Assembly: GCF_000209735.1 (NCBI RefSeq)
Contig: NC_021002.1
Span: 549,391-613,390 of the forward strand
Origin: Mycoplasmopsis fermentans PG18
Lineage (GTDB): Bacteria; Bacillota_I; Bacilli_A; Mycoplasmatales; Metamycoplasmataceae
Direction: 5' to 3'
Length of the DNA stretch: 64,000 nt
Shown here: one piece after another, positions 1 to 10,635 of the stretch
Position numbering within the stretch: the first letter of the stretch is position 1
Layout of the letters: each line of letters opens with the position of its first letter
Notes under the pieces: model-generated
What the model was told of the DNA's origin: nothing
The model's database searches: none
The model's input: the letters and a program-made list of their open reading frames with translations, nothing else
Position numbers and translations under genes: made by a program

Positions 1-10
1 TTATTATAGC

Positions 11-21
11 GGGAATATATA
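11..21. repeat. GGGAATATATA repeat, left copy
   Basis: An 11-base GGGAATATATA word just before the first gene. The same word occurs twice more at 625-659, on the other side of that gene. The copies bracket the nuclease-like gene; whether more copies lie left of the window cannot be seen. Confidence 0.5.
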
Positions 22-56
22 AGAATGTCAAATAAATTTATGAAAATTTTTCACGT

Positions 57-62
57 TATAAT
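57..62 (+). promoter_or_regulatory. -10 box TATAAT, leaderless start
   Basis: A perfect TATAAT ends 7 bases before the ATG at 69, so the predicted +1 is the A of the start codon. There is no Shine-Dalgarno sequence between them. Confidence 0.5.
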
Positions 63-68
63 TTAACT

Positions 69-533
69 ATGAAAATGCCAAACTATAAAGATCTTAATTT
101 TAATATCAAGAGAGAATTAAATAAATTAAAACCTAAAAGCTTTGAAGAATGAAAAGAAGCTAAATCAAAAGTTTTTTGCCTTGCCCTTGGTAAATATTTA
201 ACCAAAATTAATAGCCACCAACCTGATATATTTAAAAATTATTATCAAGTTCTTTTTTATCATTCATTTATTAATTATAAAAGAGAAGAAGAATTATTGT
301 CTATTCTAAAAGCTAAAGGTTACCAAGCTAAGAGAACAAATCTTAAAATGGATGGCATATATAAAATTGATATAGTGGCAACAAAAGGAAATGAGAAGAT
401 TTATATTCAAGTTAAGTTAAACAAACCAAAAGCTTTAGAATTGAAGAATTTGCATTCATTCTTAAGATCTAAGGCCTTTCAAGGACTAATTGCATGAAAA
501 GAGTCAACTGAGTGAAAATTCAAAGAAATTTAA
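69..533 (+). CDS. small PD-(D/E)XK-like putative restriction endonuclease
   Basis: 154 aa when TGA is read as Trp (three in-frame TGA codons). The C-terminal half reads DGIYKIDIVATKG, then IYIQVKLNK: an acidic residue on one strand and a Q-x-K on the next, the pattern of Mrr-like and other PD-(D/E)XK nucleases in which Q replaces the usual E. Mycoplasmas carry small families of such putative restriction endonucleases (MAG4270-type), and I infer membership from the motif only. The gene stands alone, with a leaderless promoter and short GGGAATATATA repeats on both sides. No methyltransferase partner is visible in the window. Confidence 0.55.
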
Positions 534-624
534 CATTTTTTAACATATTTAAAATTTTGATATAAAATAAAGTTGAAAAGTGAATTGTTTTATTCACTAA
601 AAATCTTAAATACCAGATATTGAC

Positions 625-659
625 GGGAATATATAGTGGGAATATATAAAGGAATATAT
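625..659. repeat. tandem GGGAATATATA units (period 13)
   Basis: Two exact GGGAATATATA words at 625 and 638, then a degenerate GGAATATAT at 651, so the spacing is 13. A fourth copy lies at 11-21. The array sits at the point where the ATPase pseudogene loses its N-terminal part. Confidence 0.6.
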
Positions 660-1513
660 TTTTAAACATTTGATAGAACAAAAACCTTTTGAAAATAATA
701 TGCTGCAAAGTGTTTTTAATCATATGATGAATTTTTAGTTATTGGTGGCCTTCCTTATATTATTGATAAATTTTAGTTAATCCCAATACAAAAAGTAATT
801 TTGGAAAAGTTTTTGAATATCAAAAAGAATTACAAAATATTTATAAAGATGATTTTGGACAATATTTAGATTATGAAGAAATGATGAAAGTTGAAAGAAT
901 TTATGATATGGTTGGCAAATTCTTAGGACGTGAAAACAAGAAATTTGTTTTTAATGATCTTAATTTGAATTTAAAAAGCAAACGCTGTATACCTTCTATA
1001 GACTGATTAAAACATATTGGAGTTATTAATTACTGTTATCAATTAAAAAATATTGAAAAGCCAATTAAAACAAACTTTATTGAAAACTCATTTAAAATAT
1101 ATCACTTTGACACAGGTATGCTTATTTCACAATTAGATGTTGAAAGTATGAATGATTTAAGAATCAATAAAAACTTCAATACATATAATGGCGCCTTGTA
1201 TGAAAATGCAATAGCTAATAGTTTATACAAACAGGACTTTAAATTATTTTATTGAAAGAACAACAAAGGTATAGCTAAAGTAGATTTTGTTGTTGAAACT
1301 TTTAACAATGTTATTCCTATTGAAGTAAAAGCTAATAAAGGAGATAGTTCTTCTTTAAATAAATTTTTAAGTGAGTTTAGAAATAAAAATGTTGCTTTTG
1401 GTATTAAACTTTCAAGAAACAATATAAGTTTTCAAAATGACATTTATACCATTCCATATTTCTTAGCTTTTAAATTAAAAGAGTTTATAAAACATATTGA
1501 AAAAAATTTATAA
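660..1513 (+). pseudogene. decayed ATP-binding protein (DUF4143 part only)
   Basis: Remains of an AAA_14/DUF4143-type ATPase. Three pieces in different frames are recognisable: IEQKPFENNML from about 667, DEFLVIGGLPYIIDKF from 726 to a TAG at 774, then a long open frame from 779 to the TAA at 1511. The last piece contains the DUF4143-like GMLISQL, ALYENAIANSLY and IPIEVKANKG motifs. At least two frameshifts separate the pieces, and the N-terminal Walker A/B ATPase domain is absent. The family is typically made of standalone ATPases with a nuclease-like C-terminus. This copy is not expected to be functional. Confidence 0.75.
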
Positions 1514-1564
1514 ATTTTCTTTTTTAATATATTAAAAAAGAGTTTTTAGAAGTAAAAAATCTGT

Positions 1565-1593
1565 TTTTCAAATCTACTTTTTGCCTTTATAAT
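1565..1593 (+). promoter_or_regulatory. promoter of the 63-aa gene
   Basis: TTTTCA at 1565-1570 and TATAAT at 1588-1593 with 17-base spacing. They are followed by AGAAGGAGA about 6 bases before the ATG at 1623. Confidence 0.6.
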
Positions 1594-1622
1594 GATACAT
1601 ATAGCAAGAAGGAGATTTAGCC

Positions 1623-1814
1623 ATGAAATCATATTTATTAAGACAAAAATATACTCAAGAAGAATGAGATGCCTATAATAGAGAAGAGGCTAAAAGAATT
1701 GCTAAAAGGGATTATTTTAGACTTCAATATGTTAAAGGCGCTGATAAAAAATTAGACAAACAATTAGATAGTGCCATTATTAAAGTAGACAAATTTGAAC
1801 ATTTATTTAAGTAG
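1623..1814 (+). CDS. hypothetical 63-aa basic protein
   Basis: Starts MKSYLLRQKYTQEEW and ends IIKVDKFEHLFK; one TGA codes Trp. Very rich in K, R, D and E, with no membrane segment and no recognised motif. A strong AGAAGGAGA ribosome site and a consensus promoter support expression. A bidirectional terminator follows. Function unknown. Confidence 0.7.
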
Positions 1815-1852
1815 AAATTTTACCGAAATAACTGTTTTATAGATATATATAA

Positions 1853-1891
1853 AAATTGCAGCTCTTTATATGAGTTGCAATTTGTTTTATT
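1853..1891. terminator. bidirectional terminator between 63-aa gene and tdk
   Basis: 12-base stem AAATTGCAGCTC (1853-1864) against GAGTTGCAATTT (1872-1883) with one mismatch, followed by a T-rich run on the plus strand. The convergent tdk stop lies inside the tract. Confidence 0.75.
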
Positions 1892-2465
1892 TTTTGTCTT
1901 CTTTTTTCTTTAGTTCACCTTTGATGTGGCAGACTCTACAACGAGCTTCATAAGTATCATCACCAAGCGAATTTAATGATTGTTCGTTTGTTTTTCTAAA
2001 ACTAAAACCTGCACTAGATTTACATTTCATGCATACCGCTTTTAGCTTTGTAATGTGATCTGCTATTGCTAAGATTGCAGGAGTTACACCAAAAGGTCTT
2101 CTTAAGAAATCCATATCAAGTCCCGAGCAAAGAACCCTAACTCCTTTTAAAACTAATTCATCAATAACATCAAGAATGCCTTCATCTAAAAAGTTAATTT
2201 CATCAATAGCAACAGCTTTATAAGAAGGGTCTCAAAATTTCATTATATCACTTGATTTTTTAATATTTTTAGCTATAACTTTTGCACCTGTTCTACTTAC
2301 TATTTCTGTTTCAGAAAAGCGAGTATCAAATTTAGGTTTAAGAACTAAAGTTTTAATATCTGCTATTTCTAAAATTTTAATTCTTTTAATAAGCTCTTCT
2401 GTTTTACCTGAGAACATTGGGCCAGTTATAACTTCTAAAATCCCATCACTTTGTTTTAAATACAT
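1887..2465 (-). CDS. tdk: thymidine kinase
   Basis: 192 aa. Phosphorylates thymidine with ATP in nucleotide salvage, which mycoplasmas depend on. The Walker A loop GPMFSGKT is at residues 15-22, the DEINFLDE Walker B/lasso region lies mid-protein, and C-terminal CMKC and CRVC pairs form the structural zinc site of type II Tdk. The ATG at 2465 is chosen because GGAGGAAAAA precedes it; an upstream in-frame ATG (2501) has no ribosome site and overlaps a terminator. Downstream of pepA on the same strand, separated by a terminator. Confidence 0.95.
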
Positions 2466-2492
2466 TGTTTTTTCCTCCAAGTTAGTAAATAA

Positions 2493-2527
2493 AAAGTCCA
2501 ATAAGTAATTTAATAGATATGGACTTT
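2493..2527 (-). terminator. terminator of pepA
   Basis: Stem AAAGTCCA (2493-2500) with TGGACTTT (2520-2527). On the minus strand it is followed by TTTTTATTT. Confidence 0.65.
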
Positions 2528-2537
2528 ATTATTCAAA

Positions 2538-3911
2538 TTAAATTAAAGCAAGCTCTGTAAGTGTTTTGACTAAAACACCTTGTGGCACTTCATTAATGTC
2601 TGCTGTACCTGCGACATCACAGTGGATGTATTCAACGCCTTCTGTAAATTCTTTTAAGAACATAGCAGCTGAGCTTGATCCACCATAACCGCTTAAGTCT
2701 GTGTTTTTAAGATCAGCAACTTTAGAAGCTTTGATTCCTTTTGAGAATGCTTCATCAAATGGCATTCTTCATACTAATTCATGCGCATTGTCTGCAGCTT
2801 TAGAAATATCTTCTCAAGCTTTTTCGCTTGTTGCTCAAATACCTGTGTAGGTTTGACCTAAAGCAATAAGAATAGCACCAGTTAATGTAGCAACGTCAAT
2901 TAAACGTGTTGCATGAAGTTTGGTTGCTCCATAAACTAAACCATCAGCCATAACTAAACGACCCTCAGCATCTGTGTTGTTGATTTCAACGCTTTTACCA
3001 TTCATTGCTTTTCAAACTGAGTCAGGTAATGAAGCATCACCATTAACTCTGTTGTCTGTAATACACATAATTGCTGAAACATTTTTCTTAGGTTTAAGTT
3101 GTGCGATAGCTTTTAATGTTGAAGCAACAATAACACTACCTGACATGTCGAATTTCATACCTAACATGTTTCTTGGACTCTTAAGTGAGTAACCACCTGA
3201 GTCAAAAGTAATACCTTTACCGACTAAAACTGTTTTTTCTTTACTTGAAGGATCACCAGCATATTCGATAACAACTACACGTGGTTCATAAACTGACCCT
3301 CTGTTAACTGAAAGTAATAATCCCATTTTAAGGTCTTGAATTTGTTTTTTATTTAAAACAGTAACTTTTAAGTTTTTGTATTGTTTGAAATCTTTAACAA
3401 TTTGGTCTGCTAAATATTCTGAGTTGCAAATGTTTGGTGGTGTAACTTGTAAGTTACGAGCATAATTTGTAGCTTCAGCTAAAATTAATGTTTTTTCTAA
3501 TCTTTCTTCAACTTCTTTAGTTACTTTTTCTACATAAGGAACTAAAGTAAATTCTTTAGCATCTTTATCTTTAGCTTTTTCATTGTATAAAGAAGCTTTA
3601 ACAAAGTAAACTGCTCTTGTAAAAGCTTCAACAACATCAGCAACTGAAACATTTTTTGTTGCAAATGAAGCTAAATCAACACAATAGTTACGTGCGCTAT
3701 TTTCACTTAAAGATCTAAAAAATCTTTCAAGAGTTCTAAAATCTAACTTGCTTTCTTCTCCTAAGTAAACATAAGCTTTGTTTTCACTAAGATATTCTGT
3801 AATTTCGTTGTTTTTTTCGATTAAATATTCAATCTTTTTAGCATCTTTAAAAGTTGCTTGCAATAAAACATCTTTAGTAGCTTTATTTACTAATTTTGTA
3901 AAAAGTGACAT
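2538..3911 (-). CDS. pepA: leucyl aminopeptidase (M17)
   Basis: 457 aa. Cytosolic metallo-exopeptidase that releases N-terminal amino acids, used for peptide recycling. The M17 signature residues are present: KGITFDSGG at about 232-240 (metal and catalytic Lys) and [10 protein letters not shown] at about 311-320 (metal ligands and catalytic Arg). The N-terminal domain is divergent, as is usual in mollicutes. An AGGAGG ribosome site lies just upstream of the ATG. Transcribed alone, with its own terminator downstream. Confidence 0.95.
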
Positions 3912-4023
3912 AATTAACCTCCTATTATTTAATTTAATTATTTATATTTTACAATATATTAAAAAGGCAGTATTAAAAGAGTACAAAAATTTTGGTTGCC
4001 TATGTTAATGGTTACATAAAAAA

Positions 4024-4047
4024 ACTTATTCCTTTTTTGGAATAAGT
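4024..4047 (-). terminator. terminator of the pst operon
   Basis: Perfect 9-base stem ACTTATTCC (4024-4032) and GGAATAAGT (4039-4047) with a 6-base loop. The minus strand continues TTTTTTAT. Confidence 0.8.
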
Positions 4048-4119
4048 AAAAATTTAAAATTAAATTAGAATGAATTTCTTTCCAAAAAGACTGGAATTTA
4101 AAGCTCACTCTAGAGTCTT

Positions 4120-4821
4120 TTAAAACATTTCTTCATTTTCCAATTTCTTTCTAAAGAAATCTGTATCATGAATGAAAATCAAATTTTCAATGATATTTTC
4201 TAGTCTTTCAACTACACGATAATATGAGTGCAATTCAAAAGAAAACTTAATAATTATTTCGTTAGAATACTCATCATTTTTGGTTAATTTACGAGCCATT
4301 TTTTTGATCTCTTTATCACAGAATTGTTTGTATTCTACTTTTTGTTTTTGGAATTCTTTGAAGAATTCTTTAGTACTTTTTTCATCTTGAAGACGGCTAC
4401 TATATTCTTTAAAAATTTTGCTTAATTCTATATTCATAGCTAAAGCAGCATTAACAACCTCTTGAGGAATTTTTTTGTTTTGATAGAAGAATCTGGCCAT
4501 AAAATAGAGGTAATCACAAATTCTCTCAATGTCTCCTGAAGAAGTTAAAACACAAATATATCAACGCAAGTGGCTTAATAAAGGTTGGTCTTTTGAAATG
4601 TCTCAAAGCAATTCTTCAATGGTATTTACTTGAGTTAAGTCGCTTTGTTTTTCACGATTATTGATTTCTAAAAATAAGCCTTCAATATCAATTTTGTTTT
4701 GATATATTGAAATAAGTTCAGTTAATTTAAGATGCATTTGATATGCTTGGTCTAAGTAATCAAAAAACATTTTTCTTAAGTTATCTTCGCTCTTCTTTAA
4801 TATAGTGTAATTTATTGGCAT
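4120..4821 (-). CDS. phoU: phosphate transport regulator PhoU
   Basis: 233 aa, all-helical, with two PhoU-like three-helix halves. The first half contains EDNLRKMFFDYLDQAYQMH and a DIERICDYL-type motif; the second ends around RVVERLENIIENLIFI. This repeated E/D-x-x-x-D pattern binds metal clusters in PhoU. It is the last gene of the pst operon, 4 bases after pstB. PhoU is known to restrain Pst uptake. No PhoR/PhoB two-component genes are visible here. Confidence 0.9.
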
Positions 4822-4825
4822 AATT

Positions 4826-5596
4826 CTATCCTATCTTTCCCATAATGTAGTCTTTTGTTTCTTCTTTAAGTGGTTTAGTAAATATGTTTCTAGTGCTATT
4901 AATTTCAATTAATTCACCTGCTAAAAAGAATGCAGTTTTATCACTAACTCTCTGAGCTTGAGCCATTGAGTGAGTTACTAAAATAATGGTGTAATCATTT
5001 TTTAAATCTAAAATTAAGTTCTCTATTTTTTGAGTTGCAATTGGATCTAGCGCACTAGTAGGTTCATCCATTAAAAGTACTTTTGGACTTAGCGCTATTG
5101 CTCGAGCAATAGCTAATCTTTGCTTTTGACCACCGCTTAATGCTTCTGCATTTTCTTTAATTTTATCTTTAACTTCATCATAAAGTGCAGCTCTTTCTAA
5201 AGCTTCTTGCACTTTTTGGTCTAATATTTTTTTATCTCTAATTCCAATATTTCTTAGTCCAATAGCAACATTATCATAAATAGAAAGAGGGAAAACACTT
5301 GGCTGTTGAAATATCATTCCGACTTGCTTTCTTAATTCAATATCATTAATAAATTTTTTGCTAAAGAGATCTTGATTTAAGTATTCAACTTTACCTTCTA
5401 GATAATTTCCAGCTTGTGGCCCATGAATTCGATTCAAAAGTTTAATAGTTGTACTCTTGCCACAACCACTAGGCCCAATTAAAGCAACTGTTTCGTTTTC
5501 TTTGAATTCTAGATTGATATTTTTTAGAATTTGTTTACCTTTTTTGTTGTATCAAAAGTTAACACTTTCTAATTTAAAAATTGTATTTTTTTCCAT
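4826..5596 (-). CDS. pstB: phosphate ABC transporter ATP-binding protein
   Basis: 256 aa ATPase of the phosphate importer. Walker A GPSGCGKST at residues 41-49, Q-loop MIFQQPSVFP, signature LSGGQKQR near 153, Walker B VLLMDEPTSALDP and the H-loop VTHSM are all intact. The ATG at 5596 begins MEKNTIFKLESVNFWY; a short gap separates it from the permease stop. Confidence 0.96.
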
Positions 5597-5604
5597 ATTT
5601 ACTC

Positions 5605-7416
5605 CTAATGTTTTCTTTTTAATTTGCTTAATTTTGGAATCACAAATTCTGATAATGAAAAGAGGATAACTATTGTCACAAATGACATCATAGCACAGTA
5701 GTACATAGTTGGAATTGAGTAAGCAGAAGGTAATGATAATTGAGCATTCATTCTAGTTGTTAATGTTTGGCCAAATAATAATAAGCTAATATGTTTTGAA
5801 TTACTTAGTCCGCTAGTTAAAATAAATGGTGTTGTTTCTGAAAAGATTTTAGCCAGCATTAAAATAATAATATTTAAAAGATTAGGCCAAATTTTAGGTA
5901 ATTTTATTTTGAATAAAATTGAACTTTCGCTGAGTCCTAAAGCAGCTGCACTAGTTACTACACTTTGATCAACTATTTCTAGAGCTTCTTTAATTCAGCG
6001 ACAGCTGAAGGCAAATAACATAACGCTAATTGCTAAAGCTCCAGCTAAAAGTGAGTTACTGGTTTTACCACCTAAAGCCAATTGAAATGTTCCTAAAAAG
6101 ATAGCTGAACCAAAGACACCAAAAAGTAAAGCAGGCATTGAAGTCATAACTGAAATGAAGTTATCAAATACTAATTTTGCTTTTTTGCTTTTGTTAAATT
6201 CAACAAAATAAATTGTTACTAAAAAAGCAAAAGGGAAGGTTATTAAAATTGCTACTAAAGAGATATATAAAGTGTTAAATAAAGCTCTAAAGTTGCCCAC
6301 ATTTGTTTCAGCATCAATTTTGCCTAAAGCTAAATAATTTAAGACTCGATAAAAAAGATCAATAGCAAATCACGAGTAAAATATTAAGACAAAAGTTAAA
6401 GCAACAATTTCCCAAAACCACTTGTTTATAGTATATAAAATATTTATAGTTTTATAATTTTTATCTTTTTTCAACAGGAAATCTTTGATTTCTTGTCATG
6501 TTTTAAACTTGTCTAATCACTTAGGTTTTTTGACTTTTAAATTAACAATAATAATGATTGCAGCATTAATTAAAGTTATCACAATTAATAGAACAAAAGC
6601 TAAATTAAACATGTAACTTCTAGTTGCATCGCCACCATTTTCAGCAAAGAAATTAGCATTAATAAATACTGAAAGAGGACGCAATGAAGAGTTAAAAAAT
6701 TTCTTAATATTTGTAAAATTTTCTGAATAATTATTGCTATTTAAAATAAACATTAAAGCAGCTGATTCACCGATAACTCTGGCAAAAGAGCTAATATAAA
6801 TTAAAAATATTTTTTTGTTTAATGACTTTTTAATTATTTTATAAATTACTTTTGATTCACTTAAACCAATAGCACTACCTGAGAGTTTTAGACATAAATC
6901 AACTTTTTCAAATTGCAATAATAATGAATTGATCATAGTTGGAATGCACATTAAACTTAAGACCATTGTGGCATTAAATAAGTTTGTCCCATTTTCCATA
7001 TTAAATATATTTTTGTTCATTCAAGTCAAAGGCACTAAACCAAAAAGCCCATATAAAACAGAAGGCAAAGCACTTAAAATTAAAGCTATAAATTTAAATA
7101 TTCGATAAGCTTTATAGTTTTTATTTCGATAAATTATTAAGATTGCAACCCTCAAAGAAATAGGACAACTAATAAATAAAACCAATATGCAAATTATCAA
7201 ACTAGTTAATAATGGGAAATATAAACCACCTTTAACTCCTGCGATTTTATAATCAAAATAAAAGATTTTTACACCAAATTCTTTTCAGCTTAATAATGAT
7301 TTAAAGAAGATAAAAGCAACAAAGGTAACTAAAACAGCAAGAGCTAAAAGGCTCATCACTAATGAAATATATTTTAAAGATTTATTTTTATTTTCATTCT
7401 TCAGTGTTTTTTGCAT
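5605..7416 (-). CDS. pstA: fused phosphate permease PstC-PstA
   Basis: 603 aa, about twice the length of a single Pst permease. Two successive sets of membrane helices are visible, each with a binding-protein-dependent permease loop: an N-terminal PstC-like half and a C-terminal PstA-like half (GNFRALFNTLYISLVAIL, then an EIVDQSVVTSAAALGLSE-type EAA loop). Mycoplasma genitalium MG411 has the same fused arrangement between the ATPase and lipoprotein genes. The start chosen is the ATG at 7416, preceded by GGTGAG; no other ATG precedes the first helix. Confidence 0.88.
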
Positions 7417-7492
7417 GTCTCACCAATTAACTTTATGTTAACAAAAACAAGAAAAAATAAAATAAAAAAAGAAAAATATTTATAATAATGAC
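7417..7492. promoter_or_regulatory. divergent promoter region pstCA / pstS
   Basis: 76-base A-rich spacer between divergent starts. On the plus strand TATAAT at 7481-7486 lies exactly 7 bases from the ATG at 7493, predicting a leaderless pstS mRNA. No clear -35 box is seen. Being shared, it could coordinate both halves of the Pst system. Confidence 0.5.
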
Positions 7493-8614
7493 ATGAAAAA
7501 AAAGAAAAATCTTTTGCGAGCACTTGCCCCAATTTATTCCCTACCCTTAGTTACTTTTACAACCTCTTGTAACTTTTCAGTTATTAGTTTCAAGGGTTCA
7601 AGTAGCATGATTCAGTATTTAAATGATATTTCTAAAGAATTAGGTTATGAATATGAAATGAATATTGTAGGAGGAGGCAGTGGCACTGGCCTAAGTCAAT
7701 TAATTCATGGCAAAACTGATTTTGCTTCAATAAGTAAAGATCCACGTTTTGGTTTGAATTCGTCAAAGAAAAAACAAGCTAAAAAAGAATATTTAGAAAA
7801 TCAACTTAAGACTTTTTTAGTTGCAAAAGAAAATGTTGCTTTTGTACTTAAACTTCCTAAATCAAAGATTCAATTATCAAGTGGAGAAGTTGAAGCAAAA
7901 GATTTAAATGTTTATTTTAACAAAAATAATTGAAGAATATTATTAGAATCTTTTGGTGGTCAAGAACAATTGACTTTAGCTGATATTACTTTAAATAATG
8001 ATTCTAAATTAAAAGAATTTAACATTACTCCTTTTTATAAATCAGGAGGAGCAAACTTCAGCGGAACAGCTGAAGCTTTATCAAAACAAAATCCTTTTCT
8101 TGATATTAAACCAAGTGAAAAAGCAGCTAAATTTTTAGAAGATACAAGTGATAAACCAAAGTATGATGTCAAATTAGAAAATGATTCAAGTAATGAATTT
8201 TGAATGTCAATGAAGCATTATGATAAACCATGTTTAGGCTTTTTTACCTTAGATTTTATTAAGAAAAATATAGAAGAGTTCAAACGATATAATTGCTTAG
8301 TTTTAAGTTATTTGAATCCTGATAATAACAAATATTATAGTCCTTTAAATGATCGTGAATTATTTGATTATGTATGAAATAGAGGTTTCTATTTAGTCAT
8401 AGGTTTAAAGAAAAATTATAAAAAAGAATTGAAGTTTTTATATACAATATTTGATCCAAAAAACAAAGCAAAAATCCAAAAAGTTTATTCAAAAAATGCA
8501 TTAACTTTTCCAACAAATGATGAAATAATTACAAATTTTAATTTAAGAGACATGTCAGAATTTAAATGACCAGAAATCATGGATAAAGTCAAACCAGATA
8601 CAAAATTTGATTAA
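7493..8614 (+). CDS. pstS: PstS-like phosphate-binding lipoprotein
   Basis: 373 aa. An N-terminal lysine-rich signal peptide and a lipobox ending FTTSC (Cys at about 26) show membrane anchoring outside the cell. The mature part starts with FKGSSSMIQYL and GGGSGTGLSQLIHGKTDFASISK, which is the phosphate-binding S/G-rich and T-D-F loop pattern of PstS. A second conserved block reads YKSGGANFSGTAEAL. Divergent from and adjacent to pstCA-pstB-phoU, as MG412 is to MG411. A terminator follows. Confidence 0.9.
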
Positions 8615-8651
8615 CAAAAAATTGCTAATTTTATTTTTAAAATTTTACTTA

Positions 8652-8699
8652 AAATACTATAAAACAGTTGAATTAGTTCAAAATAGTATTTATTTTTTC
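8652..8699 (+). terminator. terminator of pstS
   Basis: AAATACTAT (8652-8660) pairs with ATAGTATTT (8683-8691), followed by a run of T. Confidence 0.6.
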
Positions 8700-8709
8700 A
8701 AACTAAAAC

Positions 8710-9610
8710 GTAACATTTTTATTATTTCCAAAATCGAGGGTGGTAAGTTTAAAAAAACACATTTTTCTAAATCGCCTGCTTAAATTTTAAATTAAAAAAT
8801 CATTGAAGGTCGTATTGTTTATTCATAATAATTTAAGGTGAAAAATTATTTGCACTCATTGCATATGGATATTCTTTAATTTTATGTTTTATGAATGAGT
8901 TAGTTTCATTTTGAATTCATGCAATATATTTGTTTGATAAATTGTCTAATGTTTTCCTTTTGGAATATATTTTCTAATAAATTTATTGCAGTTTTCATCT
9001 AGATTCATTTTATCTATTATTGTTTAAATTGATTTTTAAAATAGTATTTTTCTTCTTGATTTCATTGCTTTCTTTTTTGCAATTATATTCATTTATAAAG
9101 TTTTATGTTGCTTAATAAATGTTTTTATTTATTTATAATATTTTCGCTACAAAAACAATTTCTTTTATATCTGTAAGAATTGAGATTTTTAATTTTGCTT
9201 TCTAAAGAAATAATCTTTACTTTATGACCCTACTCATTACACTTTGCACATCTCAAAAGTTTGTTTTTTATCTCTTCTGGAATGTCTAAAATCCGAAGCA
9301 CAGTTGTCAATAAATTTACGTATAGCATTGTACTAAAATTAACAAATTTTGAAATATTTTGTATTGAAGTTCTAGCTCTTAAATGATTCAAAATATCTTT
9401 AGAAGTATCCAAATTAATTTGATTTTTGTGAACCTTATTTCTAAAATAATTGTTAGAAATTCATTCGCTATCTGGATCATCTAAAATGATTAAATGAATG
9501 TTTTTTGTGTAATCTTTAATGCAATTTATATTATAAAGGACAATTTAAAAAGTGAGATCTCTAAAACCTAGGGGTCTCACTTTTGGGATTTACAAAAATG
9601 TAACATTTTT
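8710..9610 (-). pseudogene. decayed transposase-like remnant; no intact gene in this stretch
   Basis: About 900 bases without an open gene. On the minus strand coherent fragments survive in several frames: LDDPDSEWISNNYFRNK then a 60-aa piece at 9412-9230 with a CAKC pair, then GHKVKIISLESKIKNLNS, and lower down DENCNKFIRKYIPKGK and LSNKYIAWIQNETNSF followed by KEYPYAMSANNFSP. The last pieces resemble the C-terminal end of IS30-type transposases (N-x-x-x-R-x-y-x-P-K-G, N-x-R/K...). Stops and frameshifts are frequent. The 11-mer GTAACATTTTT occurs at both ends (8710 and 9600). Identification as a transposase is tentative. Confidence 0.4.
9547..9584. terminator. strong hairpin upstream of hprK
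   Basis: Perfect 10-base inverted repeat AAAAGTGAGA (9547-9556) / TCTCACTTTT (9575-9584), able to terminate in either direction. It insulates hprK from the remnant to its left. Confidence 0.6.
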
Positions 9611-9693
9611 AAAAAATAATTAATATATATTAAAATTAATATAAAATATTAAAGCATATATTAAATAGCTAATAGCTTCAAAAAGGACAATAT

Positions 9694-10635
9694 ATGAGAA
9701 AAAGAAAAATAAATATTAAAGAAATTATTAAGGAATTCGAACTAACAATTTGTAATGAAGAATGTGATCCTATTTACCGAGATGTTCAAGAACCTGCGAT
9801 TAAAAGATTAGGTTTAGAATTATCAGGTCAAATTGAAAACACTCGTTATTCAAGAAATATTATTTGTTGAGGTACGAGTGAATCAATTTTCTTTACAAAA
9901 AAAGGTAAAGAAGAAGCTATCAACATTTTAGCTCGAGTCCTTAAAGAAGAACCGCCTTTAGTTATTCTTTCAAAAGGGGTTAGAGAGTTACCTAAAAAAT
10001 GAATTTTAAAGGTTTGCAACAAATATAGAATACCGGTTTTCTCAACTGAAAACTCATCTACATCAATCATTTCAGCTTCTATTGGAACATATTTAAGTGA
10101 AAAATATTCCGAAGAAGTTCAAGTTCATGGTTGTTTAGTTTTAATCGGTGGTGTTGGAGTTTTAATTGTTGGACCAAGTGGTTCAGGTAAAAGTGAAGCA
10201 ACCCTAGAATTAATTCAGAGAGGTCATATTTTTGTTAGTGATGATGCTGTTTTAGTAAAGCTTGTTGGTAATACCTATTATGGTAAAAGTCCTGCTATTA
10301 CTAAAAACTTTTTGGAAGCTAGAGGTATTGGTTTGATTGATATGAAATATACTTATGGAGTTAAGTCAGTAACTGATAATTGTGAAATTGATTTAGTTGT
10401 TGAATTAGTAAGTAACCAAACAGAAGAAGCAAAAAATTTAGATCGCTTAGGTCTTTCAGATCTTAAGTTTCCAATTTTAGATGGAGCTTTACCTAAGATT
10501 GAAATTCCAGTTAAAGATGGTTCAAGTGCTGCTAGCTTAATCGAAGCAGCCGTAAGTACTTTCTTAGCAAGAAAAGATGGAATCGATGTTTTAAAACAAA
10601 TACAAGAGAGAGGAGAAAAAGAACATGAATTATAA
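9694..10635 (+). CDS. hprK: HPr kinase/phosphorylase
   Basis: 313 aa. Phosphorylates HPr on a serine and reverses the reaction, controlling PTS sugar uptake. Walker A GPSGSGKS at residues 160-167 and the HprK signature NFLEARGIGLIDM at about 203-215 are intact. The N-terminal domain contains the typical S-x-G-V-R region. A weak AAGGAC site precedes the ATG. First gene of hprK-lgt-trxB, and overlaps lgt by 11 bases. Fits with the glucose PTS permease at 26.5 kb. Confidence 0.95.

Noticed and set aside
579-598. AGTGAAT/ATTCACT hairpin after the nuclease-like gene
   Set aside because: The stem is sound but A residues follow on the plus strand, so it is not called a terminator.
1519-1540. 22-base perfect AT palindrome after the ATPase pseudogene
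   Set aside because: It consists only of A and T around a central ATAT and is not followed by a T run; too weak to call as a site, though it may end the old transcript.
3012-3911. Apparent truncated aminopeptidase followed by separate short ORFs
   Set aside because: The breaks fall at TGA codons. With TGA as Trp the gene runs unbroken from 3911 to 2538. The same holds for most long genes in the window.
3778-4008. Plus-strand ORFs lying opposite pepA and other genes
   Set aside because: They are antisense shadows of real genes, hydrophobic by composition, without ribosome sites.
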